NCBI GenBank assembly: GCA_021159185.1
Contig: JAGGSH010000008.1
Span: 1 to 36,623, forward strand
Source: a bacterium
Lineage (GTDB): Bacteria; Patescibacteriota; Minisyncoccia; Moranbacterales; UBA9337
DNA length: 36,623 nucleotides
Direction of reading: 5' to 3'
Shown: positions 24,422-32,442 of the stretch, one piece after another
Layout: every line of letters starts with the position of its first letter
How positions within the stretch are numbered: position 1 is the first letter of the stretch
Notes under the pieces: generated by a model
What the model was told of the DNA's origin: nothing
Seen by the model: the letters and a program-made list of their open reading frames with translations, nothing else
Databases searched by the model: none
Position numbers and translations under genes: made by a program

Positions 24422-25564
24422 TTACATTCCCAGCTTTTTTATTTTTTCTAAAACTGTTTTTTCTGTTTCAATGATGTTGGTGTCGGTTATTTTAAATTCA
24501 TAAAGACTTCCTTTGATTTCTCCTTCAAGTTCAAGCAATGGAACTGTCTTTTTTAAATCTTTTTCTTGGGAGAATTCAATTATTCCTTTGATAGTATCAG
24601 GGGTTTCATTGAAAAGAACCATAAAAATTTTTCCGGACGAATAATTATCTTTTATTTTTTCCAAAACGAGCGGAATGTCAGAAGGCTTGCTGTGGCTTTG
24701 AACAAAGTCTTCCAAGGAAACCAGCGACCAAACCAGCTTTAATTTCTCGTCCCATTTAATGCGGGCCATAATTCTTCCCCAGAGCTTAAGAAGATGAAGC
24801 GGCTGGGTTTTATATAAATGGCGGATAATTTTTTGCTGGTCGCCCCCCTTGTCCATAAGCCGGGCGGAAAGCTGAAGCGCTTTAGGAGTGGTATTTTTTT
24901 TCTGGAAGCTTCCGGTGGCGCTAATAATTCCTGTTAAAAGGCAATTGGCGATATTCTCGTCCAAAGAGGACGGGTTAATTTTTTCAAAGATTTCAGCCAG
25001 AATTTCACAAGTGGAAGAAGCGGTTATATCCACCATATTAATTTGCCCAAAGTTATCATTTGAATTACGGCAGTCAATGTTGATCACGGGAACCTCGTAA
25101 AAAATATCGGGATTTTCTTCGTATATTTTTCCCAATGATTCTTTGTCGGGAGATCCGAGGACTATCACGAGGTCAAATTTAAATTTAGCCGGTATAAAAG
25201 AAAAGTCGCGCGGATCAATAGAGCCTTGCTCGGGCGTGATGTAAATTCTAAGTTCGTTCTTTTTTTCCACGGTGCGGACATTGCCGATTTTGTTGTGAAG
25301 AGTGTTAAAGGAAATAATAAAATCGCGCGCTCCGGAAATAGTGTCTGTAATATTTTTCGGTCGGGGAAGAAAGTTGAAACGGCTATTGTTTTTAAAAGGA
25401 TCGTTAAAAGCAATGGTTGGACGGGCGCCTGTTTTTTTGAGGAAAAAATAAAAACTCCACCCAGCGCTCACAGCGTCATTGCTGGGGCTTTGGGGGAGAA
25501 AAATTAAAATATTCTTTGATTTTTTGAGAATTTCTTCCAGTTGTTGGATGGGTTCCAGCGCCAT
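24422..25564 (-). CDS. Degenerate DHH-family phosphoesterase-like protein
   Basis: The 380-residue protein has the overall layout of NrnA/RecJ-like DHH phosphoesterases, which cleave short oligonucleotides or cyclic-dinucleotide products. Motif I reads LPQSPSNDAVSAGWS instead of H-x-x-P-D-x-D-A-x-G-S. The next strand, DLVIVLGSPD, lacks the usual motif Asp. The name-giving motif reads NIDCRNSNDNFG instead of D-H-H-x-x-N, followed by a normal VDITASSTCEILAEIF. The loss of several metal ligands predicts no or altered catalysis. The C-terminal half keeps a DHHA1-like arrangement with SSGKIFMVLFNETP. It starts at ATG 25564, ends 265 bases before the tandem PilB start and reads the same way, so it may be associated with the pilus ATPase, though a hairpin lies between them. 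Confidence 0.75.
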   Translation of the reverse strand: MALEPIQQLEEILKKSKNILIFLPQSPSNDAVSAGWSFYFFLKKTGARPTIAFNDPFKNNSRFNFLPRPKNITDTISGARDFIISFNTLHNKIGNVRTVEKKNELRIYITPEQGSIDPRDFSFIPAKFKFDLVIVLGSPDKESLGKIYEENPDIFYEVPVINIDCRNSNDNFGQINMVDITASSTCEILAEIFEKINPSSLDENIANCLLTGIISATGSFQKKNTTPKALQLSARLMDKGGDQQKIIRHLYKTQPLHLLKLWGRIMARIKWDEKLKLVWSLVSLEDFVQSHSKPSDIPLVLEKIKDNYSSGKIFMVLFNETPDTIKGIIEFSQEKDLKKTVPLLELEGEIKGSLYEFKITDTNIIETEKTVLEKIKKLGM

Positions 25565-25579
25565 ATTGTTTGAAATTTA

Positions 25580-25630
25580 AAATCCTGCCATTAGCTTCGT
25601 AGTTCTTTAAACTAGCAGGATTTGTTTTTT
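25580..25630 (+). other. Hairpin with T-run between the tRNA and DHH genes
   Basis: AAATCCTGC (25580-25588) pairs with GCAGGATTT (25615-25623) around a 26-base loop, followed by TGTTTTTT. On the minus strand it lies in the leader of the DHH-like gene. Terminator form is on the + strand only, again opposite to the nearby genes. Confidence 0.4.
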
Positions 25631-25657
25631 GTGTCAAATAGTTGGCATAGTAAAACT

Positions 25658-25721
25658 CGCCTTCGCGTATCTACGGGCGGACTGCGTCACGCCGTAGCTA
25701 CGCTGAAGCGTAGCGAAGGCG
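25658..25721. repeat. Inverted repeat at the 3' side of tRNA-Ser
   Basis: CGCCTTCGC (25658-25666) is the exact complement of GCGAAGGCG (25713-25721), and inside lies a stem CTACGC-TGAA-GCGTAG. The outer arm reaches two bases into the tRNA 3' end. It may form the trailer structure of the tRNA transcript or be a genomic palindromic repeat. Confidence 0.5.
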
Positions 25722-25806
25722 GAGGGAGTGGGATTTGAACCCACGGAACCCGCAAGAGTTCAACGCTTTTCGAGAGCGTCCCATTCAACCGCTCTGGCAT
25801 CCCTCC
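25720..25806 (-). tRNA. tRNA-Ser(CGA)
   Basis: On the minus strand the sequence begins GGAGGGATGCCAGAGCGGTT (acceptor GGAGGGA, D-arm) and ends in TCCCTCC plus discriminator G, giving a perfect 7-bp acceptor stem. The anticodon arm is ACGCT-CTCGAAA-AGCGT, with anticodon CGA reading the serine codon UCG. The long variable arm (about TTGAACTCTTGCGGGTTC) is typical of class II serine tRNAs. The T-arm is GTGGG-TTCAAAT-CCCAC. The terminal CCA is not encoded (CC then T follows), so it must be added after processing. Confidence 0.95.
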
Positions 25807-25849
25807 ATTTCCATTTTGCCATTTTTGTTTTATGTTGTAAAATAGAAGT

Positions 25850-26443
25850 ATGCAAGATTTTAATAATAAAGCAAATGATTCGGAAGGAGAAACGGAGGCA
25901 GGGATGGACGCGGAAGCGAAGTTTATAGATCCCAAGGAAATTATCGGGCAGCTGGAGTTGGAGGAAGGAAGCGCGGTGGCCGACTTTGGATGCGGTTCGG
26001 GCTATTTTTCTATTCCTTTTGCCAAGGAAATAGGAAGCGAGGGCAAGATTTATTGTTTGGATATTTTATCCCAAGCGTTGGAATCCGTGGAAAGCCAAGC
26101 GAAAATTTTGGGCATCTCTAATATTTTTACTAAAAGAGTTAATTTGGAAAATGAAAATGGTTCAAAGCTGGAAAATAATAGCCTGGATTGGGTGATAATG
26201 AAAGATGTGCTTTTTCAAAATGAAAAGAAAGAGAATGTTATTAGAGAAGCTTATAGAGTATTAAAGCCAAAAGGAAAAATTCTGATAATGGAATGGAGCG
26301 ACAAAAATCTTTTAGTGGGTCCGGAAAAAGGCAAAAGAATATCACCCGAAAAAATGAAAGAGCTGGTTAGCGGGCAGAAATTTACAATCAAGAAAAATAT
26401 TACCGCGGGAGATTTTCATTATGTGATAGTGGCGGAGAAGTAA
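25850..26443 (+). CDS. Class I SAM-dependent methyltransferase
   Basis: The 197-residue protein has the class I methyltransferase fold. Motif I VADFGCGSGYFSIPFA binds S-adenosylmethionine, IYCLDILSQALESV carries the acidic residue after strand 2, and SLDWVIMKDVLFQNEKKENV is motif IV. EAYRVLKPKGKILIMEW is the typical post-motif segment of the Methyltransf_11/UbiE-like group. The substrate is unknown. The first 25 residues are hydrophilic (NDSEGETEAGMDAEAK) and probably disordered. It starts 43 bases from tRNA-Ser on the opposite strand and is followed by the copy B repeat, so it is likely a single-gene transcript. Confidence 0.85.
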   Translation: MQDFNNKANDSEGETEAGMDAEAKFIDPKEIIGQLELEEGSAVADFGCGSGYFSIPFAKEIGSEGKIYCLDILSQALESVESQAKILGISNIFTKRVNLENENGSKLENNSLDWVIMKDVLFQNEKKENVIREAYRVLKPKGKILIMEWSDKNLLVGPEKGKRISPEKMKELVSGQKFTIKKNITAGDFHYVIVAEK

Positions 26444-26510
26444 TTTACTGGCTTTTAAAATTAAGCTGTAGAATTTCAGAGTTTATAGCTTTTATTATCT
26501 GCTTTCTGTT

Positions 26511-26710
26511 TGTCATTCCGGAATTTTTTCCGGAACGCCTGTCTGCTGGCAGGCAGGAAGTGGAGGAAAAAATATCCGGAATCTAGGTTAATTAAAATCT
26601 TTAAGCGTGAGATAACTGAAAGCGTAGATTCCGGATATTTTCCTTTGCTGTCGCTACGGAAAATTCCGGAATGACAAAATAATTTCGCTCCGAAATTTTC
26701 CGGAATGACA
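26511..26710. repeat. Dispersed palindromic element, copy B (reverse of copy A)
   Basis: The 36-base core at about 26565-26600 (ATATCCGGAATCTAGG, then TTAATTAAAATCT) is the reverse complement of 2245-2280. The right part, with GAAAGCGTAGATTCCGG and AAAATTCCGGAATGACA, mirrors the left part of copy A. The ends are TGTCATTCCGG and CCGGAATGACA. A GC-rich GCCTGTCTGCTGGCAGGC palindrome is inserted on the left (about 26537-26555). It fills the gap between the methyltransferase and lipoprotein genes; no gene is seen in it. Confidence 0.8.
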
Positions 26711-26751
26711 TAAAGCAAGACAGTGAATAATATTAAAGTTTCTTATAATTT

Positions 26752-28149
26752 ATGCAATCAAAAATAAAAAACACAATTGGCTTGATTTTAGCAATTTTTT
26801 TAGTGTCTTCACTGATTTTTTTGTCGGGATGTTCCAAGAAGGAAGCTTCCAATTACAAAGTGAATTTGGAAATTTGGGGGATTTTTGACGACAGTAACTC
26901 CACTTACGCTGACATTATTAAAAGTTATAAAGACATTAATCCTTTCGTGGGGGAAATTAAATACAGGAAATTTACAGCTGACAGTTATAAGAAAGATTTA
27001 TTGGACGCGATGGCTTCAGGGCAAGGGCCGGACATTTGTCTGATTCACAACACTTGGCTGCTTTATTTTAAAGATAAGATAACACCGTCCCCGGAATATA
27101 TTTTGGGCGAGAAAGAATTCCGCGACAATTTTGTGGATGTGGCGGCCAACGATTTTTTAGGCGAAGGAAAAATTTACGCGGCTCCTTTAAGCGTTGATTC
27201 TTTGGCGCTTTATTATAATAAAGATCTTTTTAATTCTGAAGGAATTGTTTCTCCGCCCGCCACTTGGGAAGAGTTTAATAATGATGTGAAAAAATTAACC
27301 AGAGTGGGAGAATTCGGCGATATTATCCAATCGGGAGCGGCTTTGGGCACCGCTTATAACATCAATCGTTCCATTGATATTCTTGGCTTGCTGATGTTCC
27401 AAAACGGAGCGTCCATCGTGAATGAAGATAGAAATCAAGTTAATTTTGGAAAAGAAAGTGAAAACGCGCTGGAATTTTACACCCAATTCGCCAGACTTGG
27501 CTCGGATGCTTACACATGGAATAAGAAAGCGCATTATTCCATTGACGCTTTTTATGAGGGAACGGCGGCTATGATGCTGAATTACTCGTGGCATTACCAA
27601 ACCGTTAAAAGCAAGAATGCCAAGCTTAATTTCGGAGTGGCGCCTGTTCCTCAGATATCTCGGGAAAATCCGGCGAATTACGCCAACTATTGGGGATTGG
27701 CTGTGGTAAAAAATAAAATTCAAGAGACGGAAAATGGCAGAGGAGGAGGCGCGGAGTTGGCAGCGGTTAATAATAATATGCGCATACATGAGGCTTGGCA
27801 GTTTTTGAAATTTTTAACTACCAAGAACAATGGCAGTTTTACGGTTACTCACGCTGTGAGCGGAAAAACCAAAAAATTTCCAGTTAGCTTTGATCCGGCT
27901 AAAAATTATTTGGAAAAAACGGGAAGGCCGGCGGCGCGGAGGGACATAATAGAAGAACAAAAAAGCGATCCTGTTTTAGGTCCGTTCGTTTACGGCAATT
28001 TAATTGCCAAGAGCTGGCATCAGCCGGATCCGGAAGCCGCAGAAACTATTTTAGCGGAAGCTATTGACTCAGTGAATCAGGGAAATTCCAGTGTTTCCCA
28101 AGCGTTGAAAACCGCGGAATCAAGAATTAATCAATTTTTTAGGAGATGA
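26752..28149 (+). CDS. Extracellular solute-binding lipoprotein (family 1, sugar-type)
   Basis: The 465-residue protein begins with a lipoprotein signal: a hydrophobic stretch, then LSGC with the lipidated Cys at residue 27. The mature part shows the family 1 (MalE/UgpB-like) solute-binding pattern: LEIWGIFDDSNS, then YKKDLLDAMASGQGPDICLIHN, IYAAPLSVDSLALYYNKDLF, PPATWEEFNNDVKKLT, AAMMLNYSWHY, LNFGVAPVPQI, and AWQFLKFLTTKNNG. Such proteins bind sugars or other solutes and hand them to ABC permeases. No permease or ATPase gene is near; instead a pilin-type locus follows 21 bases later. The transporter may be encoded elsewhere or the protein may serve in surface capture (inference). A TATAAT at 26744 ends only two bases before the ATG, so it is unlikely to be this gene's promoter. 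Confidence 0.88.
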   Translation: MQSKIKNTIGLILAIFLVSSLIFLSGCSKKEASNYKVNLEIWGIFDDSNSTYADIIKSYKDINPFVGEIKYRKFTADSYKKDLLDAMASGQGPDICLIHNTWLLYFKDKITPSPEYILGEKEFRDNFVDVAANDFLGEGKIYAAPLSVDSLALYYNKDLFNSEGIVSPPATWEEFNNDVKKLTRVGEFGDIIQSGAALGTAYNINRSIDILGLLMFQNGASIVNEDRNQVNFGKESENALEFYTQFARLGSDAYTWNKKAHYSIDAFYEGTAAMMLNYSWHYQTVKSKNAKLNFGVAPVPQISRENPANYANYWGLAVVKNKIQETENGRGGGAELAAVNNNMRIHEAWQFLKFLTTKNNGSFTVTHAVSGKTKKFPVSFDPAKNYLEKTGRPAARRDIIEEQKSDPVLGPFVYGNLIAKSWHQPDPEAAETILAEAIDSVNQGNSSVSQALKTAESRINQFFRR

Positions 28150-28170
28150 TTTTTTTATTTTGAAATTGTT

Positions 28171-29397
28171 ATGTTTTTGCTTAAGCGCCGAAAATTAATG
28201 ATCCTATTTGTGGCACTGTTTTTGGCGGGCTGTTTTTTATTTTTTTCAACAGCGGACGCGGCCGGAATTGTTCCTTGTGGCAGGAACGCAGGGACGGCTG
28301 AAGAAATGCAGCCTTGCACTTTATGCCATTTGTTTATAGGAATTCACAGGATTATTGAGTGGGGCTTTAAAATTTTAACTTTCGTGGCGGTGGCGTCTTT
28401 GGTGGGAGCGGGAATAATGTATATTATTTCGGCCGGCAATGAGAAAATGATGGAAACGGCCAAAAATCTCACCAAGCATACGCTTATGGGATTTGCCATA
28501 GTGCTGGGAGCTTGGCTGATAGTGAATTACTCTATGATACTTTTAAGCAAGCAAGATGATTTGGGAATAGGGGTAACCAGCTGGAGCGAATTTAATTGCG
28601 ATACAAGTTCGGATTTGGGAGAGGAAGGGTCGATGAGCCCTAGTAATAGTAGCCGGTGGCTATGCGTGTCCGCTGGAAATTGCAGGATAGATTCCAACGG
28701 TTCATATAGCTCCGAGGAAGAATGTGAAAATAGTCCGACATGCAGTAATGATTGTGGAGATTATCACACTTCTTGCACTAATCGTCCGTGTTGCAATTCC
28801 AAACACACTTGTGTTCAGCATCCAGGATTAGCTTCTGGTATAAATTGGTGCGTAGGAGAGGGGGAATATTGCGGAGCGGGAAATACGGGATATTGCTACG
28901 ATGGAACTTTTTACAATCCTTGTCCCCCCGATGCGTTTCATGTGACCGGAGGAGCGGATTGTTCTACTGGCAGATATTGTTGCGCTAATCATTATCAACA
29001 AACCCCAACTCCAGATCCAACTCCAGATCCAAATCCAGATCCAACTCCAACTCCAACTCCCAATCTTTCAGACATAGATTATCCTAGTGAAATAAATTTG
29101 GAAACTGCTGTCGGAACCAGCGCAATAGCTTCTGATCATATTACAAATAATGGGACAACAGATTTAATTTTCAATAGTATGCATTATGATGGAGTAGGTA
29201 TTATAGAATTAGCAGATGTAGCTACGGAAGATAATGAATGTGTTGATTTGTTGATAGTCCATCCCGGCGATAGTTGTTCTATGATGATAACATACTCTCC
29301 TAATTCTTTAATGGCGGAACCGCATCAAGGGACAATTACTTTTAATACCAACGCGGGAAATTTAATAATTGTTGTGAATGGACACAGAATCGAATAG
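28171..29397 (+). CDS. Pilin-domain (VirB2/TrbC-like) protein with Cys-rich and Ig-like extensions
   Basis: The 408-residue protein starts with a signal sequence (cleavage likely after STADA; an LAGC earlier at 18-21 could alternatively be a lipobox). Then comes a VirB2/T4SS-pilin-like domain with two helices: IEWGFKILTFVAVASLVGAGIMYIISAGNEKMMETA and, after a short loop, LMGFAIVLGAWLIVNYSMILL, at about 50-135. The YIISAGNE turn is the signature shared with the pilins at 31-34 kb. Residues about 145-285 form a Cys-rich segment with many pairs, suggesting disulfides outside the cell. A linker of Pro-Thr-Pro-Asp repeats (about 287-305) leads to an Ig-like C-terminal domain (about 308-408) resembling ASPM/SPD-2/Hydin-type domains. 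I predict a decorated pilin or tip protein of a surface fibre. Confidence 0.7.
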   Translation: MFLLKRRKLMILFVALFLAGCFLFFSTADAAGIVPCGRNAGTAEEMQPCTLCHLFIGIHRIIEWGFKILTFVAVASLVGAGIMYIISAGNEKMMETAKNLTKHTLMGFAIVLGAWLIVNYSMILLSKQDDLGIGVTSWSEFNCDTSSDLGEEGSMSPSNSSRWLCVSAGNCRIDSNGSYSSEEECENSPTCSNDCGDYHTSCTNRPCCNSKHTCVQHPGLASGINWCVGEGEYCGAGNTGYCYDGTFYNPCPPDAFHVTGGADCSTGRYCCANHYQQTPTPDPTPDPNPDPTPTPTPNLSDIDYPSEINLETAVGTSAIASDHITNNGTTDLIFNSMHYDGVGIIELADVATEDNECVDLLIVHPGDSCSMMITYSPNSLMAEPHQGTITFNTNAGNLIIVVNGHRIE

Positions 29398-29433
29398 TTG
29401 GTTTTATTTTTATAATTCAAAAAGAATAACAAT

Positions 29434-31392
29434 ATGCGACAAGAAAAAATGATGCCGAATTCTCAAGATGAGAACGAGGATGCGGAAAATAACAAGGATG
29501 ATGTTAAAGAGCAAAACAAAAACGAGGCGGGGAAAGTAGAGGAAGAAAATAATGAAGCTGGCGATTTGGAATTGGCGGATAAAATTGAAAACGAAAAAGA
29601 AGAAAGCGTGGAAGAAAAACGGGAGCGTTTGCAAAAAGAGCTGGACGGCGCGACGGCGAGCTATGAAAAAAAACGCCAGGAAATTGAAGCGATAAAAAAA
29701 GAACTGGGAGAAAGTGTGGATTTGGGGGAGTCCGCCAAGGAAGAAGAAATTTTCAAAGAAGATATGGAAAAAGCCCAGTCGGAAATTAACGCGCTGAAAA
29801 ATAATGAAAGCAATTCGGCGGGCAAGCAAGAAAGCGCGGAACAAGAACAAATAAAGGAGCAGCAGCCTTTGAGTGAAGACACTCTTTTGAAAGAGCTGGA
29901 GAGTATGCCGGAAAACGAAAGAAAAACAATGGAGATCGGATGGCATAATCTCGGATTTGCGATGGAAGGAACGAAGGCGAAAATATTTTCAAAAATTACG
30001 GGAATGGCGTCAAAATTCATTCCGAAAGAAAGCGCTGCGGGAAAATTTTTGGAAGCGCTTTCAGGGACATATAAAAAAGACGCGGAGCTGCAGGAAAGGA
30101 AAATGGTCAACGCTGAGAGCGAGGAAGGAGAAAAAATATTGAAAACCAGCAATCGTTTGAAATTAGCCTCCAACGCGTTGAAAGTCGCGTCTTATATCGG
30201 GCATGGTCCGGCTATGGGTGTTTCTTCAGTTTTTGCCAGGGGAATGGAAACCGCTAAAAAAATGAGATTGGACAGCGAAGAAGTTTTGAATAAGAACAGG
30301 ATCGCGGATGAAAACGCGGCGGCGGAAGAGGCGTGGGCAATATACGAGCAAGCTCAAAAATCTTCCAAAGAGGGAAAGCCTTCCAGAATCGATCTGCAAA
30401 GATCTTATGAAACGAATGTTCCCAAAGATGTTTTAGAAAGATTGAGCAAAAGCGGAGAGCAGAACGCGGCGCAAACTTTTCTTTTTAAAATAATAAGAAA
30501 GCCGATGGAATTTTCCGCCAAAAGGCTGGACAAAAAAATCCAAGCGGTTGAAAATAATCAGAAAATGAGCGCGGAAGAGAAAGAAGCAAGAAAGAATAAA
30601 TTGCTGGATACTTATTCAAGAGCGCTTAACGATCTTGACGGAATTGTTTCGCAAGCGGGGGAAGTGGATACAATCGCGGCAGGATTGAAATACGCGGAGG
30701 TGGCGGGCAAGGGAGTGATGGCGGCGATTATGGCGAAGACAGTTTATGATGGGTTGGAGAAAATTTGGGACAACATCGGAGGCGCTTTTTCTTCGTTGGA
30801 GGAGGGGGATGTTGTGGAGAAAGGTGCGGGAGGGTTTCACAAATTGAGTCATGAAGAGTGGTCTAATCTGTCATCGGAAGAAAAAGCGGAATATAATGAA
30901 CAATTAAATAGAGAAATAAAAAGAGAAAGAGTGGCTGATCATATAAAAAGAAGCAGAAAGAGGGCGCTTGAGATTTTTTCGGAAAATTTGAAAACCGAAA
31001 AAAAAGTAAAGGAAATTGCTTCAGCAATGGGAATTGAGGATATGGACAAATGGGAAAGTACTATGATTGGAGGAGTTCCCGTTAAAATTAATGGCAAGCT
31101 CGTTCCTTTGGAACTTCTTACCGAGAAAGAATTGCGAAGTGTTAAGGCGATTGCTGAAATGAATTTGAAGTTTCCGGAAGATCCCAAAGATTCTCTTTTT
31201 ATTGAAGAATTTGGAAGCCTTAGAGAGTCTCAAAAATATTTCAGGGAAAAGAGAGAATTAAACGAGTCTATATTAGAAAGATTAAGGGATATGGGCTATG
31301 GTGTTTCCGAAAAAAAAGACGAAATTTTAAAAGGAGTTGAAAAAACAGGGAAAGTAAGGATGGGAGCAGATTTTGAAGATGATGATTTTTAA
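29434..31392 (+). CDS. Large acidic coiled-coil protein, function unknown
   Basis: I do not recognise this 652-residue protein. The first 150 residues are extremely rich in Glu/Lys/Asp/Asn and predicted to be disordered and then coiled coil (KRERLQKELDGATASYEKKR). The middle (about 165-300) is Ala/Lys-rich helical with GMASKFIPKESAAGKFLEAL and a small hydrophobic patch ASNALKVASYIGHGPAMG. A second weakly hydrophobic segment, AGKGVMAAIMAKTVYDGLEKIWDN, lies near 425-450. The C-terminal 190 residues are again charged and helical. There is no signal peptide. It lies inside the pilin locus, so it may be a cytoplasmic assembly or scaffold component; this is inference from position only. Confidence 0.7.
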   Translation: MRQEKMMPNSQDENEDAENNKDDVKEQNKNEAGKVEEENNEAGDLELADKIENEKEESVEEKRERLQKELDGATASYEKKRQEIEAIKKELGESVDLGESAKEEEIFKEDMEKAQSEINALKNNESNSAGKQESAEQEQIKEQQPLSEDTLLKELESMPENERKTMEIGWHNLGFAMEGTKAKIFSKITGMASKFIPKESAAGKFLEALSGTYKKDAELQERKMVNAESEEGEKILKTSNRLKLASNALKVASYIGHGPAMGVSSVFARGMETAKKMRLDSEEVLNKNRIADENAAAEEAWAIYEQAQKSSKEGKPSRIDLQRSYETNVPKDVLERLSKSGEQNAAQTFLFKIIRKPMEFSAKRLDKKIQAVENNQKMSAEEKEARKNKLLDTYSRALNDLDGIVSQAGEVDTIAAGLKYAEVAGKGVMAAIMAKTVYDGLEKIWDNIGGAFSSLEEGDVVEKGAGGFHKLSHEEWSNLSSEEKAEYNEQLNREIKRERVADHIKRSRKRALEIFSENLKTEKKVKEIASAMGIEDMDKWESTMIGGVPVKINGKLVPLELLTEKELRSVKAIAEMNLKFPEDPKDSLFIEEFGSLRESQKYFREKRELNESILERLRDMGYGVSEKKDEILKGVEKTGKVRMGADFEDDDF

Positions 31393-31440
31393 AATGCTGT
31401 GTAGTTAGTCCGTGGCAAGAATTTATTTATTTTTTTAAAT

Positions 31441-31548
31441 ATGCTTAAAAGATTCTTAATGTTTGGATTACTGGCTTGCGAATTATTGTTTTTTGCGGGA
31501 GTGAGCGATTCTTTGGCGCAGTGTTGCGTTGTTACTAGTAATAAGTAA
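31441..31548 (+). CDS. Possible 35-residue secreted peptide
   Basis: A short frame starts at ATG 31441 and ends with TAA at 31546-31548. It encodes MLKRFLMFGLLACELLFFAG and then VSDSLAQCCVVTSNK. The N-terminus has a basic start and a hydrophobic core like the signal peptides of the nearby pilins, and the end has a Cys-Cys pair. It may be a small secreted peptide or the remaining 5' end of a lost pilin gene. It sits 9 bases before the next pilin start and reads the same way. Confidence 0.4.
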   Translation: MLKRFLMFGLLACELLFFAGVSDSLAQCCVVTSNK

Positions 31549-31557
31549 ATAAATATC

Positions 31558-31830
31558 ATGAAACTAATTAGTATCGCCCATGCCGGAGTTATTTCCGACG
31601 CTCCCAAGTTATCCGGAGTGGCTTTGAATGTTTTAAATTTTCTGTTGTCGGTTTTTGGGATTATTGCTATAATCAGTTTAGTGGTTGCGGGAGTGGTTTA
31701 TTTGACGGCTGGCGGGAGCGAGCAACGGATAGAAACGGCCAAGAAAATAACGCTTTATTCAATAATAGGAATCGCGGTGGCGTTGGCGGCGATGGTGATT
31801 GTGAGGCAGATAGCCGGAATAATCGGTTAG
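31558..31830 (+). CDS. VirB2/TrbC-like pilin, minimal form
   Basis: The 90-residue protein consists of the bare pilin-type domain. A short leader (MKLISIAHAGVISDAPKLS) precedes helix 1, LNVLNFLLSVFGIIAIISLVVAGVVYL, then the turn TAGGSEQRIETAKK and helix 2, LYSIIGIAVALAAMVIVRQI. No Sec-type cleavable signal is evident, so the first stretch itself may act as an uncleaved leader. Proteins with this two-helix topology and the YLTAxGxExxxxxAKK turn are annotated as type IV secretion pilins (PF18895-like) in Patescibacteria. Its second-domain twin is the C-terminal half of the 33718-34467 protein (LNTLNFLLSVVGVLAII). Confidence 0.75.
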   Translation: MKLISIAHAGVISDAPKLSGVALNVLNFLLSVFGIIAIISLVVAGVVYLTAGGSEQRIETAKKITLYSIIGIAVALAAMVIVRQIAGIIG

Positions 31831-31886
31831 AGCGAAAATTATAAAAGGAAAAATATTGCGCAAGGCAAGGATAAAACAATGAAAAA

Positions 31887-32441
31887 GTGGAAGCGGTTTT
31901 CAAGGAAAGCCATGTTATAATTTTGCTTGAGGATATGCGGGATGATATCAAGCTTATTGCCGAAGGAGTGAGCGGATTAAGAGAAGAGATGGACAGGAGG
32001 TTTGAGGAAGTTAATAAAAAGTTTGAACAGATTGATAGGAGATTTGAACAGATTGACAAGAGATTTGAACAGATGGATGAAAGATTTGAACAGTCGGACG
32101 CTAATTTTAAAGCCATTTTTAAATACCAGTCCGGCTTTAGCGACGAAGTTCATGGGAGGTTTGACCAAGCTGATAAAAGGTTTGACCAGCTAAATAATGA
32201 GTTGGCGGAAATAAAAAAAGAAATTAAAAAGATAGATAAAAATAAGGTAGGCGTAAAGAGATTTAATTTGCTGGAAAAGAGAGTGATTAAAATGGAGAAA
32301 AGATTAGAGAAGTATAAATATAAAATAGCAAGAAAGCGACAAGCAGAAAGCAGTAAGTGGCAAGCGAGGCGAGTAACAAAATATTTATGGCTTGCTTCTT
32401 GTTGCTTACCGCTTAATTCTTATTTAGAGAGGAGGTGTTGA
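31887..32441 (+). CDS. Heptad-repeat coiled-coil protein
   Basis: The 184-residue protein starts with EAVFKESHVIILLEDMRDDI and continues with repeating units EMDRRFEEVNKKFEQIDRRF, IDKRFEQMDERF and so on, a tandem 7-residue repeat based on FEQ(I/M)D(R/K)RF. A second FDQ block follows (RFDQADKRFDQLNNEL). The pattern is an elongated coiled coil, like many Patescibacteria proteins of unknown role. The start is the GTG at 31887; an ATG at 31879 is out of frame and stops after 13 codons. The last 37 residues (from KRQAESSKWQAR) are encoded by an AAGCAGAAAGCAGTAAGTGG-like repeated stretch usually found between genes, so the true stop may have been lost. It lies 1 base before the next pilin. Confidence 0.65.
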   Translation: MEAVFKESHVIILLEDMRDDIKLIAEGVSGLREEMDRRFEEVNKKFEQIDRRFEQIDKRFEQMDERFEQSDANFKAIFKYQSGFSDEVHGRFDQADKRFDQLNNELAEIKKEIKKIDKNKVGVKRFNLLEKRVIKMEKRLEKYKYKIARKRQAESSKWQARRVTKYLWLASCCLPLNSYLERRC

Positions 32442-32442
32442 A

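Noticed and set aside
26744-26749. TATAAT as the promoter of the solute-binding lipoprotein gene
   Set aside because: It ends two bases before the start codon, so transcription would begin inside the coding sequence.
29410-29946. Minus-strand Phe-rich open frame opposite the acidic coiled-coil protein
   Set aside because: Its Phe/Leu/Arg-rich sequence is just the complement of Glu/Lys codons in the + strand gene.
32010-32190. Repeated FEQ/FDQ units as a CRISPR-like array
   Set aside because: The repeats are short, spacer-free and in frame, encoding a coiled coil.
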